Positions 1 to 8,831 of a stretch of DNA of 64,000 nt are shown piece by piece (position 1 is the first letter of the stretch; each line of letters starts with the position of its first letter). Below the pieces are notes generated by a model. The model saw only the letters and a program-made list of their open reading frames with translations, did no database searches and was not told where the DNA came from. The DNA is taken from positions 558,001 to 622,000 of the forward strand of contig NZ_JACVFB010000005.1 in NCBI RefSeq assembly GCF_014529945.1. The letters are read 5' to 3'. This DNA is from Chitinophaga varians (lineage in GTDB: Bacteria; Bacteroidota; Bacteroidia; Chitinophagales; Chitinophagaceae). Position numbers and translations under genes: made by a program.

Positions 1-47
1 GTGGCGGCGCAGCAAACGACTGCTATCTGTTTGATGATACGGTTCAT
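1..47 (-). CDS. SusD/RagB-family lipoprotein, N-terminal fragment (cut by window edge)
   Basis: Only the first 15 codons are in the window. They read from an ATG at 47 on the minus strand and encode a basic-then-hydrophobic signal-peptide start (MNRIIKQIAVVCCAA). It begins 11 bases after the stop of the SusC gene on the same strand, which is exactly where the SusD partner normally lies. SusD proteins are surface lipoproteins that close over the SusC barrel and bind the ligand. The call rests on position and signal peptide, because no SusD domain is visible. Confidence 0.6.
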   Translation of the reverse strand, partial: MNRIIKQIAVVCCAA

Positions 48-58
48 GTCGGGAAAAT

Positions 59-3000
59 TTAGAAGGTGACGTTAATACCGCCGGTAATGGTGCGGGGCAT
101 CGGGTATTCGTATTGTGCGATGTCGTTGGCATCTTCTGGGTCGAAGCCGCGCCATTTCATGATGGACAGCAGGTTCTGCCCACTGGCAAAGACTTTCACG
201 TTTCGGATGGCGCCGGACATACGCTGCGGTACAGGGATGTTATATCCCAGCGTGATGTTGCGCAGCTTCACATAATCAGCGCTGGCGACATCGCGGGAAG
301 TGAAGTAGGTGGCATATTGTGCACCAGGGTATCGACTGATATCGCCGGGCTTCTGCCAGATATTGAGCATGTCTCTGGACTGACTGTACCGGCGATAATT
401 CGGGCTGCCGGAATGGGCATACAGATCAGGGTAATTGAGGCGTGACATGCCGTGGATAAAGCTGACAAGCATAGATAAATCGAAACGTTTGTACCGGATG
501 CTCATCGTGGCGCCACCAATCAGCGGCGGATCATAGGTTGCTTTCAACGGCACGGCATCATCGGGATTATAGGTGTTGGTTTCTTTTCCTTCTTTGTCGA
601 GATAGATCGGCGCACCTGTCTGCGGATCTACTCCTTTCCAGCGTACGGCATAGAAGCTGCCCAGTGGCCGGCCTACCATATTCATGGTGGCTTCGTCCGC
701 AAAGATCTGATCTTCCCCGCCCAGGCTCAGGATCTTGTTTTTATTGTAAGCCAGGTTCAAACCGAGGGTGAGCGAGAAATCCCTGCTTTTGATGGCATCG
801 CCTTCCAGCATCAGTTCTATCCCGCGGTTACGCACCTTGCCGGCATTAGCGGCGATGGTAGGGAAACCGGTGGTATGTGAAAGATTGCGGTTCACAAAGA
901 GTCCTTCGGTAACACGATTGTACAGGTCTATTTCACCCCGCAGGCGGTTATGGAAGAAGCCGAACTCCAGCCCTATATCGCTGATACGGTTCATTTCCCA
1001 GTTGTAGGCAGGGTTGCCGGGTGTGGTGGGAACGAGCGTTTTATTGCCGTTGTAGTCAGCAGGACTGTACAGTGTTCTGAAACCATAGTCGCTGGTGAAG
1101 CCGCCGGCATTGCCGGTAAGGCCGTAACTGGCGCGCAGCCGCAGGGTGCTGAAGGCCTGCTGGTCTTTCAGGAAATCTTCTGCCAGTATGTTCCAGTTAC
1201 CGCCGATGGCATAGAAGAATTTGTAGCGGTTGGCGGCGGGTACCTGAGATGAGCCATCACGGCGCAGGCTGGCCGAAATCGTATATTTGTCACCGTAGGA
1301 ATAGCGGAACAATGCAATTTGAGATATCAGCAGCCGGTTGGGAGTTGTTTGTCCACTTACCAACGGAATGAAGTTGTTGTCAGGTGTACCGGGCGTAATA
1401 CCGCCAGGTGTGCCGGGCAGCTCAGGTACGAGACCATAGCCGGTAAAACCAAAACCATTGCCTTTTATTTTGTTGATTTCAGACAAGAGATTAGCTTCTA
1501 CTTCGTGATGTTTTCCCCACTGTTTGTTATATCGTATGCCACCGGTGGCAACCAGTCCCAGCCTGTTTGTCAGTCCCCGCTCATAAGAGCCCTGATTGCC
1601 GTTGCTCACCAGTTTACCATACCATGAATCCGGATTCAGGTAATTGGTGGCGTTGTTCTGCTGAAAGTCCATGCCCACGGTGCCGGTCAACTGAAAGTCT
1701 TTGGTCAGCTCCACCGTTTCATTCAATGACAACACGGCTTTTATCTGGTTGTCTTTTTTCAGGCTGTTGGCATAGGCATCCAGCGCGTTGGCGCCGTAGC
1801 GGCCCGGCCCTGGTTTGCCGTAGGGCGATTCATATGGCAAGGCATAATATAATGCCGCGATGGGATTTTTTTCAGTGATGCCACCGCCGCCTACAGCAGC
1901 GCCGCCTTCTTCAGCCACGCCTTCGTCCTGTATGTATTTGATGGTGGCGGTGGAGATGCCCATATTGAGCGTAGTTTTAAACCTGCCGCTGCGGTTTTGT
2001 ACATTGGCGCGCAGGCTGTAGCGTTCCATGCCCGAGTTGAGCGCAATACCTTCCTGGTTAAAATAACCGCCGGAGAGATAGAAAGTGGTTTTCTCGTTGC
2101 CGCCGGAAACATTCAGTGCGTGCGTCTGGATACGTCCCTGCCGCAACAGGTGTTTGCGCCAGTCGGTGTTGATCTGCCGGAGGCTGTCGAGGTACTGACT
2201 GCCGAAAGTATAGTCTTCCGCAGTTTTAGGTACCAGGGTACCGTTTACCAGTTTGTTGGGGTTGTTGCGGGAATAAGCCCATCCCGGCAGGGTGGGGTCC
2301 TGGAGTATCTCTTCAAACTGCAGGCGCTGGCTGGTGTTCATCATATCCCATTTGCTGCTGTTGAGACCAGACACGCCAAACTGGCCACGATAGTTCACGC
2401 GTACTTTTCCGTCTTCCCAGGCTTTTCCTTTTTTAGTGGTGATAACGATCACGCCGTTGGCGGCGCGGGAGCCATATTGTGCGGTGGCAGCCGCGTCTTT
2501 GAGTACGTGGATGGTTTCAAAATCTTCCGGGTTGAGTGCCGCGAATGAGTTGTTGGCGACCGGTACGCCATCTACGACGTATAGTGGGTTCACATCACCG
2601 TTGATAGAGCCGAGGCCACGGATGGACACACGGCCGGCTTCTCCCGGCTGGCCGGTAGGAGTGCCGACATACAGGCCGGGGGCGCGTCCCTGCAACATCA
2701 CATCGAAGGAGGCTACCGGCGCCTGTGTGGTAACGGCCGTAGGCAGACTGGTAACGGCGCCGGTTGTACGGGATTTGCTTTGTTGCGTATAACCTGTGAT
2801 GACTACGCTGTTGAGTGACTGCGATACGGACGAAAGGGCCGCATGTAGTTCGTCATTGCCCGGCGTTGTTTTGAGGGATAGGTCACTGTAACCTATATAC
2901 GAAAATCGAAGGATGTTCTTTCCGTTGGGCAGAACGATGGTGTAATGACCATTAGCGTCGGTCACTACGCCGGTGGCGGTGCCGGGCACTGCTATGGTGA

Positions 3001-3124
3001 CACCGATCAAAGGTTGCTGTGTCAGCGAATCGGTGACCGTTCCCCGGATAGTCCGTTGCTGTGCTATGCCGGCAAGCGATACTGCCAGCAGTGCTACAAA
3101 CAGGAGAATAGATTTGATGTGCAT
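59..3124 (-). CDS. SusC/RagA-family TonB-dependent outer membrane transporter
   Basis: The 1021-residue protein starts with a signal peptide ending near AQQ (about residue 22). A carboxypeptidase-regulatory-like beta domain follows (about 25-110), then a plug (about 115-235) with the family markers VSIRGLGSI, PLYVVDGVPV and NGVIVITTKKG, and then a long beta-barrel ending in Phe. It lacks the N-terminal STN domain found in the other two SusC proteins of this window, so signalling to a FecR is not expected. It would import a ligand across the outer membrane with its SusD partner, which starts just downstream. An orphan OmpR-type regulator lies upstream in place of a sigma/anti-sigma pair. Substrate cannot be predicted. 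Confidence 0.95.
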   Translation of the reverse strand: MHIKSILLFVALLAVSLAGIAQQRTIRGTVTDSLTQQPLIGVTIAVPGTATGVVTDANGHYTIVLPNGKNILRFSYIGYSDLSLKTTPGNDELHAALSSVSQSLNSVVITGYTQQSKSRTTGAVTSLPTAVTTQAPVASFDVMLQGRAPGLYVGTPTGQPGEAGRVSIRGLGSINGDVNPLYVVDGVPVANNSFAALNPEDFETIHVLKDAAATAQYGSRAANGVIVITTKKGKAWEDGKVRVNYRGQFGVSGLNSSKWDMMNTSQRLQFEEILQDPTLPGWAYSRNNPNKLVNGTLVPKTAEDYTFGSQYLDSLRQINTDWRKHLLRQGRIQTHALNVSGGNEKTTFYLSGGYFNQEGIALNSGMERYSLRANVQNRSGRFKTTLNMGISTATIKYIQDEGVAEEGGAAVGGGGITEKNPIAALYYALPYESPYGKPGPGRYGANALDAYANSLKKDNQIKAVLSLNETVELTKDFQLTGTVGMDFQQNNATNYLNPDSWYGKLVSNGNQGSYERGLTNRLGLVATGGIRYNKQWGKHHEVEANLLSEINKIKGNGFGFTGYGLVPELPGTPGGITPGTPDNNFIPLVSGQTTPNRLLISQIALFRYSYGDKYTISASLRRDGSSQVPAANRYKFFYAIGGNWNILAEDFLKDQQAFSTLRLRASYGLTGNAGGFTSDYGFRTLYSPADYNGNKTLVPTTPGNPAYNWEMNRISDIGLEFGFFHNRLRGEIDLYNRVTEGLFVNRNLSHTTGFPTIAANAGKVRNRGIELMLEGDAIKSRDFSLTLGLNLAYNKNKILSLGGEDQIFADEATMNMVGRPLGSFYAVRWKGVDPQTGAPIYLDKEGKETNTYNPDDAVPLKATYDPPLIGGATMSIRYKRFDLSMLVSFIHGMSRLNYPDLYAHSGSPNYRRYSQSRDMLNIWQKPGDISRYPGAQYATYFTSRDVASADYVKLRNITLGYNIPVPQRMSGAIRNVKVFASGQNLLSIMKWRGFDPEDANDIAQYEYPMPRTITGGINVTF

Positions 3125-3171
3125 AATCAGTTGTGTAATGAATAAAATGAATAGGCTGTTGAATACGGATG

Positions 3172-3179
3172 CAAAGCTA
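3172..3179 (-). promoter_or_regulatory. Candidate -7 element (TAGCTTTG) of the SusC gene
   Basis: On the minus strand TAGCTTTG matches the Bacteroidota -7 consensus TAnnTTTG. It ends 47 bases before the SusC start codon. No clear TTG lies at the -33 position, so the call is weak. Confidence 0.35.
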
Positions 3180-3239
3180 GCAGCAGTGTATTAGAGCGGA
3201 GTTAAGAGGGAGTGGGTAACTGTTAGAAGGCAATTAAAA

Positions 3240-3350
3240 AATTACGAATTACGAATTACGAATGGAGGACCTCTCCGTGGGAAGTTCAATTAGTAACCTC
3301 TCTATAAAGAAACGCTTAATTCGTAATTCGTAATTCATCATTCGTAATTT
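3240..3350. repeat. Inverted array of ATTACGA-type repeats
   Basis: The left arm (3240-3263) holds three head-to-tail ATTACGA units. The right arm (about 3317-3350) holds the same unit three times in reverse orientation, one copy interrupted. The arms flank about 53 bases of unrelated sequence and could fold into a long AT-rich hairpin. The right arm runs over the stop codon of the response regulator. It may act as a terminator for that gene or be a small dispersed repeat element; no other copy was seen in this window. Confidence 0.75.
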
Positions 3351-4017
3351 ATCTCAGGACATAGCCTACACCAACAACAGTATGGATAAGCGGTTGGTTA
3401 AAACCTTTATCAATCTTGGCGCGCAGGTAGTTGATATATACATCTATGAGGTTGGTTCCCCTGTTGAAATCGATGCCCCATACGGTTTCGGCCATATAGG
3501 CGCGGGACAGTACTTTGTTGTTGTGGGTGATGAGTACTTCCAGCAGGGAGAACTCTTTTACGGTAAGGATAATTTCTTTGCCGCCCCGGAAAACAGTGCG
3601 GTTATAGCAGTTCATTTCCAGGTCGGCCACGCGGTATATGGCGGCCGGCGTATTGGTTTGCCTGCGGCGATGCAGCGCCTGGATACGGGCCAGCAGCTCC
3701 TCGAAATGGAAAGGCTTGGGCATATAGTCATCTGCGCCGCTTTCAAAGCCCTCTACTTTATCTCTTACGGTCCCTAAGGCAGTCAACATCAGTACAGGCA
3801 GGCCTTTTTTAGCAGATTTGATGCGGCGGCAAACTTCGAGTCCATGAAGGGAGGGCAACAGCCGGTCCAGTATTACCAGGTCGTAATCATATTGTATGGC
3901 CACATGGCAGCCGTCTCGTCCGTCGTATGCTACCGTGACCGTATGTTGATGTGCTTCCAGTCCTTTTCTGATAAATGCTGCTACACTGGGTTCGTCTTCT
4001 ATCAATAAGATATTCAT
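3349..4017 (-). CDS. OmpR/PhoB-family response regulator
   Basis: At 222 residues this is the usual OmpR length. The receiver domain (1-115) has the acidic pair E7-D8, phospho-acceptor Asp in LVILDRLLP, switch Thr in LMLTALG and Lys in MPKPFHF. The C-terminal winged helix (about 128-222) shows TVKEFSLLEVL and VDVYINYLRAKID-like helices and ends in the typical VGVGYVLR. No histidine kinase gene is adjacent, so it is an orphan regulator here. Its neighbour on the same strand is the SusC transporter at 59-3124, a possible target, but that link is only inferred from position. Confidence 0.93.
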   Translation of the reverse strand: MNILLIEDEPSVAAFIRKGLEAHQHTVTVAYDGRDGCHVAIQYDYDLVILDRLLPSLHGLEVCRRIKSAKKGLPVLMLTALGTVRDKVEGFESGADDYMPKPFHFEELLARIQALHRRRQTNTPAAIYRVADLEMNCYNRTVFRGGKEIILTVKEFSLLEVLITHNNKVLSRAYMAETVWGIDFNRGTNLIDVYINYLRAKIDKGFNQPLIHTVVGVGYVLR

Positions 4018-4197
4018 AATTGTAAGGTGATGGCTAAATTAAGCCACCACACGCATTCTCCGCGGGTGATTAAAATATTCTAATCCGCCAATGCCTGTTT
4101 TTAATCACAAAGGCCTGTTAATTTTACATTACCCGGTAGGGGGTGTTGTTTTTTTTAATGTCTTATCAATAGACATCTTTTATTTTTGCGATTTTTT

Positions 4198-4935
4198 ATG
4201 ACGAATTGGAAGACCTTGCTGCCGGCAGTATTGACTGCATTTGTTTTTGTTTCCTGTGAGGACGACAAGAGCAGGCCTGCTACTCAACAGGCTTTGCTGA
4301 TGGCGGTAAACGCGGCGCCCCAGGCAGGCCCCGTCAGTGTGGTGTATAATGAGAGAAGAAGGGTGAATAAATTATCCTATGGTAGTTACAGCAACCGTTA
4401 TGGCAGCGCCTACCGCAGCGTTAATACACAAGACACCGACGACCTGATGGTGGAAACAGCCGATGGTAAAGTCGTCATCGCAGATAGCCTGCGCATAGAA
4501 CACGGAAAGAAATATTCCCTGTTTATTTATGATACCCTCCGGGGAAGCCCGTCAAGACTCAATTATACCCTTGTTCCCGATAATATCCCTGTGCCGGCTG
4601 CAGGCAGCGCACAGGTACGTTTCCTTCATCTTTCTGCGGATGCAGCACCGGTGGTGGTAGACCTGTTCATGGAAGCAGACAGTATCCGGCTGACCGGCGC
4701 GGCAGTGCCTTACCTGGCCTCCCAGCGTAATCCTGCGGCCATAGCGGCTTTTAAAGCTGTAAAAGGAGGAGTGTATCAGGTAAAGGTGAAACAGTGGAAA
4801 GACGATGTACTGGAAACCCTGTTGGACATCCCCCGGGTAAAGCTCAATGAAAGAGGCACTTTCACCCTTTATCTGCAGGGTCTCATGAAAGGCCAGCCTC
4901 CTTATGCGCTGGCCCTCGGGCAGATCCGTCACTGA
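4198..4935 (+). CDS. DUF4397-type lipoprotein
   Basis: I chose the ATG at 4198 over an upstream TTG at 4186 because it gives a compact lipoprotein signal peptide (MTNWKTLLPA...FVSC, lipobox Cys at residue 19). The mature part contains the DUF4397 signature VRFLHLSADAAPVVVDLF near the middle, followed by a second beta-rich half. DUF4397 proteins are exported beta-sandwich proteins of unknown role. A TAnnTTTG-like octamer at 4181-4188 lies only 9 bases upstream of the start, so the transcript could have a very short leader. It converges with the hydrolase gene at 4941, with 5 bases between them. Confidence 0.8.
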   Translation: MTNWKTLLPAVLTAFVFVSCEDDKSRPATQQALLMAVNAAPQAGPVSVVYNERRRVNKLSYGSYSNRYGSAYRSVNTQDTDDLMVETADGKVVIADSLRIEHGKKYSLFIYDTLRGSPSRLNYTLVPDNIPVPAAGSAQVRFLHLSADAAPVVVDLFMEADSIRLTGAAVPYLASQRNPAAIAAFKAVKGGVYQVKVKQWKDDVLETLLDIPRVKLNERGTFTLYLQGLMKGQPPYALALGQIRH

Positions 4936-4940
4936 TCATC

Positions 4941-5786
4941 CTATTGCTGCATGCTGCTTTGCCAGGTGAACCAGCGGGAGTGGCTGAACAACCATTCCGG
5001 CAATATGTCTGTGGTATATAAATCACTGAATATTTCATGTGGCAGTTGATCAATCTCCCAGGCCCGCAGCTGGCGCCCCTGTAAAGTGCGGATCAGCATG
5101 GAGTCGGTGCGGTAGGGGTTTTCTGTATCGGCATTACCATGGACCACCCATAGGGGAGTAGCTTCCAATGCAGGCAGGTGATCGAAATCGGGGATGCCGG
5201 AAATGGCCACACCGGCAGCGAAAAGGTCGGGCCGCTGGCCGATGCTGTTGAAAACACCGGAAGCTCCCATAGAAAAACCAATCACATATATGCGTCTGCC
5301 ATCTACCGGCAGTACTTTCTTTAAAGAGTCCACCAATGCCAGCACCGTATTGATATTAGGACCAGGCACAGATACCAGCGTGTGCCGGCTGCTGTCCATC
5401 ACATAGTTGGAGGAGCGTTCGGGAAATTGCGGCGCCACCACAAATGCCGGGTAACTTCGCCGGACGCGGGGCTGCGCCCATAGTTTGGCGAGAAGGCCCA
5501 GCTGACTGATATTGTCGGTGCCTACCGCACCGGAGCCATGGAGCACCAATACCAACGGATAACGTTTATGCTTCTGTAAAGCGGCGGGCTTCATCAGACG
5601 ATAACGGACCGTCCGGAAGGACAAGGCCTCAAAGGGATGAGGGTCCATTTCCTTAAGAACGTTTTTGATACTATCGGCTTTGCCTTTGTCCGGCATGATA
5701 CGGATGAGGGAATAACCGGTATTTTTTTGCGCGTTGGCCATCCATGACGACAGCCCGCATATACAAAGGAACAATAGCTTTTTCAT
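4941..5786 (-). CDS. Secreted alpha/beta-hydrolase (esterase/prolyl-oligopeptidase-like)
   Basis: The start at 5786 gives a clean signal peptide (MKKLLFLCIC...ANAQ). An upstream in-frame ATG at 5831 would add 15 residues that spoil it. The core shows the oxyanion-hole strand LVLVLHGSGAVG, the nucleophile elbow GFSMGASG and a late His in QLPHEIF, which is the Ser-Asp-His order of alpha/beta hydrolases. LWVVHGNADTENP carries the probable acid region. The protein is about 281 residues, fitting polyhydroxybutyrate-depolymerase or dienelactone-hydrolase-like esterases. It is predicted to be periplasmic or secreted; the substrate is unknown. Confidence 0.85.
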   Translation of the reverse strand: MKKLLFLCICGLSSWMANAQKNTGYSLIRIMPDKGKADSIKNVLKEMDPHPFEALSFRTVRYRLMKPAALQKHKRYPLVLVLHGSGAVGTDNISQLGLLAKLWAQPRVRRSYPAFVVAPQFPERSSNYVMDSSRHTLVSVPGPNINTVLALVDSLKKVLPVDGRRIYVIGFSMGASGVFNSIGQRPDLFAAGVAISGIPDFDHLPALEATPLWVVHGNADTENPYRTDSMLIRTLQGRQLRAWEIDQLPHEIFSDLYTTDILPEWLFSHSRWFTWQSSMQQ

Positions 5787-5873
5787 ACAAAAGGGCCTAC
5801 TACCATAAGTTGTACCAATCTTTGACGGCATCGGGAAAAAATAAACGCAATTTATCTTGAAGCGTGGGTTCTG

Positions 5874-6917
5874 TTATTGCAGATAGGCGCTGACCTCTTC
5901 CACGGTCTTACGGGCGGTCCTGCCTACGCCTATCAGGGTGGCGGAGGCGAAGCCGGTCCATTGTCCGTAGCCTACCAGCCATAATCCCGGCATGTCCGTG
6001 GCGGCAGTGCCGCGGGTGTTGATTTTGCCGTTGGGCTGCATAATGCCCAGCGGTTGCAGGTGTGCCAATGCGGGCCGGAAGCCGGTACAGAAGATAACGG
6101 TGTCGACGGTTTCTTTTTGTCCGTTCTCCCAGGCAATGCCATCTTCATAAAAATAATCGAAGGCAGGCAGGTAATGTTGATAAACGCCTTTGTCCCGCGC
6201 TGCCTTCACCGGCGGCACCATCACGATCTGGCCGAGGGAAGGCCGCTGGAAGTCTTTGCCTTGTTGCATGGCCTCATACTGCATGGTGGCGGCGTCAAAA
6301 AGATATTTACCGTCGATATGGTCGGGCAGGAAGGTGGGCGGCTGTCGGGTAATCCACAGGGTATCGGCCACGGGCCACAGGTCTGCCAGTATCTGCGCGC
6401 CGGAGTTGCCTTCCCCGACCACGGCTATACGCTGGTCCCTGAATATTTCCGGCGACTGATACGAGGAGGAATGAAGCAGGGCGCCACGAAAACGCTCTTT
6501 CCCGGGGATGTCCGGAATGTACGGATTCACGAAGCTGCCGGTGGCGCTGATCACAGCACGGGCATGGTAGCTGCCCGCGGTGGTATCCAGCCGGTAGCCG
6601 CCGGCCTGTTTTTCCACGCTCAGCACCTTTACCGGCCTTTGTACCGGAAACTGATAGCGGTTTTCATACTCTTGTAAATAATGGATGGTTTCATCGCGGG
6701 TAGGGTAATACTGTTGACCGCCGGGCATCAGCACACCGGGCAACGAGCTCCATAATGCCGGCGAAAAAAGGGAGAGCGAATGCCATCCATGCTGCCAGGA
6801 GCCTCCCGGATGGGCTTCGCCGTCGAGCAGCAGATAACGCAGAGAGGTGCGCCGGAGATAATAAGCCACAGAAAGCGCACTTTGGCCACCACCAATGATA
6901 ATTACATCATATTCCAT
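5874..6917 (-). CDS. ArsO-like FAD/NAD(P)-binding monooxygenase
   Basis: The 347-residue protein has an N-terminal FAD dinucleotide-binding motif (DVIIIGGGQSALS) and a second Rossmann motif (IAVVGEGNSGAQ, about residues 160-175) for NAD(P)H. It also has the ATG motif (ISATGSFVNP) and a C-terminal FCTGFRP. The stretch GSWQHGWHSLSLFSPA matches the ArsO/class-B flavin monooxygenase group. ArsO members sit in arsenic operons, but no ars genes are present here, so the substrate remains open. The protein is soluble and cytoplasmic, and the gene stands alone on this strand. Confidence 0.85.
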   Translation of the reverse strand: MEYDVIIIGGGQSALSVAYYLRRTSLRYLLLDGEAHPGGSWQHGWHSLSLFSPALWSSLPGVLMPGGQQYYPTRDETIHYLQEYENRYQFPVQRPVKVLSVEKQAGGYRLDTTAGSYHARAVISATGSFVNPYIPDIPGKERFRGALLHSSSYQSPEIFRDQRIAVVGEGNSGAQILADLWPVADTLWITRQPPTFLPDHIDGKYLFDAATMQYEAMQQGKDFQRPSLGQIVMVPPVKAARDKGVYQHYLPAFDYFYEDGIAWENGQKETVDTVIFCTGFRPALAHLQPLGIMQPNGKINTRGTAATDMPGLWLVGYGQWTGFASATLIGVGRTARKTVEEVSAYLQ

Positions 6918-7119
6918 GTATGTAGTTTACGATAATATGTTCAGCCGGCCAAACAGGTATTTCTTTTTTCAAAAAACAGGATTATATTCGGTATAACGAC
7001 GTGCCGACCGTACAGCAGGTGTTGCAACATTTATTGAGCGCGCGCCAGCCCTGCTGAGAAAATTAATATCCACGTAATATTGAACGATTACTTTTGTTGA
7101 GACTGTTATATTTCCTTTT

Positions 7120-7710
7120 ATGACCGTGCATAAACCAATCAATTCCTGTAAAGTCGGCGCTGTGGCGGATTTTGAGCAATCTGTGGGTGTTTACTGGAAC
7201 AAGCTGCTGGCCATTGCTGTGGCCAAAACGAATGCACACGACGCGTTTGATATCGTGCAGGATGTTTTTCTTTCCCTCTGGGAGAAATGGGAAACTGCTC
7301 CTAAAGATGAAGGTCTTGAGTATTATCTTTTGCATGCCCTTAAGCTCCGTATATTTAAGTATTACCGTACAGCAGGCCGTTATCAGGCCCATCTGAAGCA
7401 CCTGGAATTATTATTAAATGATTCGCTGGAAACGCCGGGTACTTTTGCCCAGGAAGAACTGTACGGGTTGCAGGAAGCCATTCTCAATAAAGCACTGGAC
7501 ACCTTATCGCCCAGCCAACAGCAACTGATGACCCTACGGGTGCGTCATCATTATTCCTACCAGCAGATCGCCGGCATCCTCGATATAGATGCGGCATCCG
7601 CCCGTGTGTTATACTGCCGTGCCCTGAAGCAGGTAAAGACACATATTAAAGCCAATCCATCGCTGGCAGTTAGCCTGGTATCTGCCTGGATGTTGTTTAC
7701 AATTTCTTAA
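7120..7710 (+). CDS. ECF-type RNA polymerase sigma factor
   Basis: At 196 residues it has region 2 (about 20-90, with AFDIVQDVFLSLWEKW) and region 4 (about 135-185, with LSPSQQQLMTLRV and the helix-turn-helix YQQIAGILDIDAASARVLY). It is the first gene of a run leading to FecR, SusC and SusD, the standard trans-envelope signalling cassette of Bacteroidota. The last residues (about SLAVSLVSAWMLFTIS) are strongly hydrophobic, which might tether it to the membrane. The gap to the anti-sigma gene is 46 bases. Confidence 0.93.
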   Translation: MTVHKPINSCKVGAVADFEQSVGVYWNKLLAIAVAKTNAHDAFDIVQDVFLSLWEKWETAPKDEGLEYYLLHALKLRIFKYYRTAGRYQAHLKHLELLLNDSLETPGTFAQEELYGLQEAILNKALDTLSPSQQQLMTLRVRHHYSYQQIAGILDIDAASARVLYCRALKQVKTHIKANPSLAVSLVSAWMLFTIS

Positions 7711-7756
7711 CGTTGGCGTAGTTAACATTTCTTTCGCATCGGGTATTCTCTAGTAG

Positions 7757-8797
7757 ATGACACCGCAAAATTATCCCGGGGCACAAGCCCTGTTAGAAAA
7801 ATTTCATGCAGGGAAATGCACCCCTGAAGAACTGGCGGTCCTGGACAAATGGTATAACAGTCTGGGAGCGGGAACGCCTGTCGATCTGGAAGGACTGGAA
7901 GCAGACCTCCGGCGGCAGCAGTTCCTGGCCGGCTTCCGCAGCGCATTGCCGGTGGATACCTCCGGGTTGAAGGCGGTAGACCGCACCTTCGGACAAAAAC
8001 CTTCAGCTACCGGACCTGAAACACAACGTAGCCCGGGGCTTCAGCCCTGGGGTTGGCAACGATGGGCCGCTGCGGCCAGTATCGTATTGTTGGCAGGGGC
8101 AGGCTGGTTATGGCGGCAACAAACGGTTACACCACATCCATCACCTGTATTGATCGGTATGGTGACGGTCACCAACGAAACAGCCGGCATCAAACAGGTA
8201 ACGCTGCCCGACAGTTCACGGGTATGGTTAAACGCACATGCCACCCTCGCGTGGAAAAAAGATTTTAACCGCCATGAAAGAGGGGTGACACTGATCGGTG
8301 AAGGTTTCTTCGATATTCATGCCAGCGAAAAAAGACCATTTGTCGTTCATACGCGTGATATGGCCATCAAAGTACTGGGCACCCGGTTTAATGTGGAAGC
8401 TTATGCCGGCGAGAAGATCACCCGCGTATCGCTGTTGCAGGGAAAAGTACAGGTGAAAGCACATCCGGAAAATGCCAGGACGTTGATATTGCAGCCAGGT
8501 TATGCCGCTGCCTGCCATGCCGACGATACCCTGATGCAGGTCAACGAAACCGATGCCGCTAAAGTGGCCGCCTGGAAAGAAGGCGTTTTCACCGCTGCCG
8601 ACATTTCACTCAAAGACGCCGTGGAAAGGCTCTGCGACCGCTACGGCTATTCCGTTAGCTGGAAAAACAAACAGGATATTGAAAAGAATATTACCGTGAT
8701 GTTCAAAACAGATAGTTTCACGGGAATGCTGGACAACATATGTTATATCAGTCGTAAACAGTATAAAATTTCCGGTAGAGAGGTGACGATTTTTTAA
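7757..8797 (+). CDS. FecR-family anti-sigma factor
   Basis: The 346-residue protein has a cytoplasmic N-terminal part (1-100) that should hold the adjacent ECF sigma factor, and one membrane helix (about 102-120, WAAAASIVLLAGAGWLW). The periplasmic FecR domain contains VTLPDSSRVWLNAHATLAW and FVVHTRDMAIKVLGTRFNVEAY. A C-terminal DUF4974-type domain follows (about 270-346). In this family the periplasmic part contacts the STN domain of the cognate SusC, encoded 34 bases downstream, so ligand binding outside can release the sigma factor. Confidence 0.93.
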   Translation: MTPQNYPGAQALLEKFHAGKCTPEELAVLDKWYNSLGAGTPVDLEGLEADLRRQQFLAGFRSALPVDTSGLKAVDRTFGQKPSATGPETQRSPGLQPWGWQRWAAAASIVLLAGAGWLWRQQTVTPHPSPVLIGMVTVTNETAGIKQVTLPDSSRVWLNAHATLAWKKDFNRHERGVTLIGEGFFDIHASEKRPFVVHTRDMAIKVLGTRFNVEAYAGEKITRVSLLQGKVQVKAHPENARTLILQPGYAAACHADDTLMQVNETDAAKVAAWKEGVFTAADISLKDAVERLCDRYGYSVSWKNKQDIEKNITVMFKTDSFTGMLDNICYISRKQYKISGREVTIF

Positions 8798-8831
8798 AAA
8801 AGCTACAACACTCCGAAAAACAATTTTTATT

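Noticed and set aside
1997..2548. 183-residue plus-strand ORF inside the first SusC gene
   Set aside because: It is a shadow of a conserved plug-encoding region and shows no protein-like motifs.
3240..3350. CRISPR array
   Set aside because: The repeated unit is only 7 bases, contiguous and inverted, with no spacers of regular length and no cas genes.
5874..6917. Arsenic-resistance operon
   Set aside because: The monooxygenase resembles ArsO, but no arsR, arsB/acr3 or arsC gene is adjacent.
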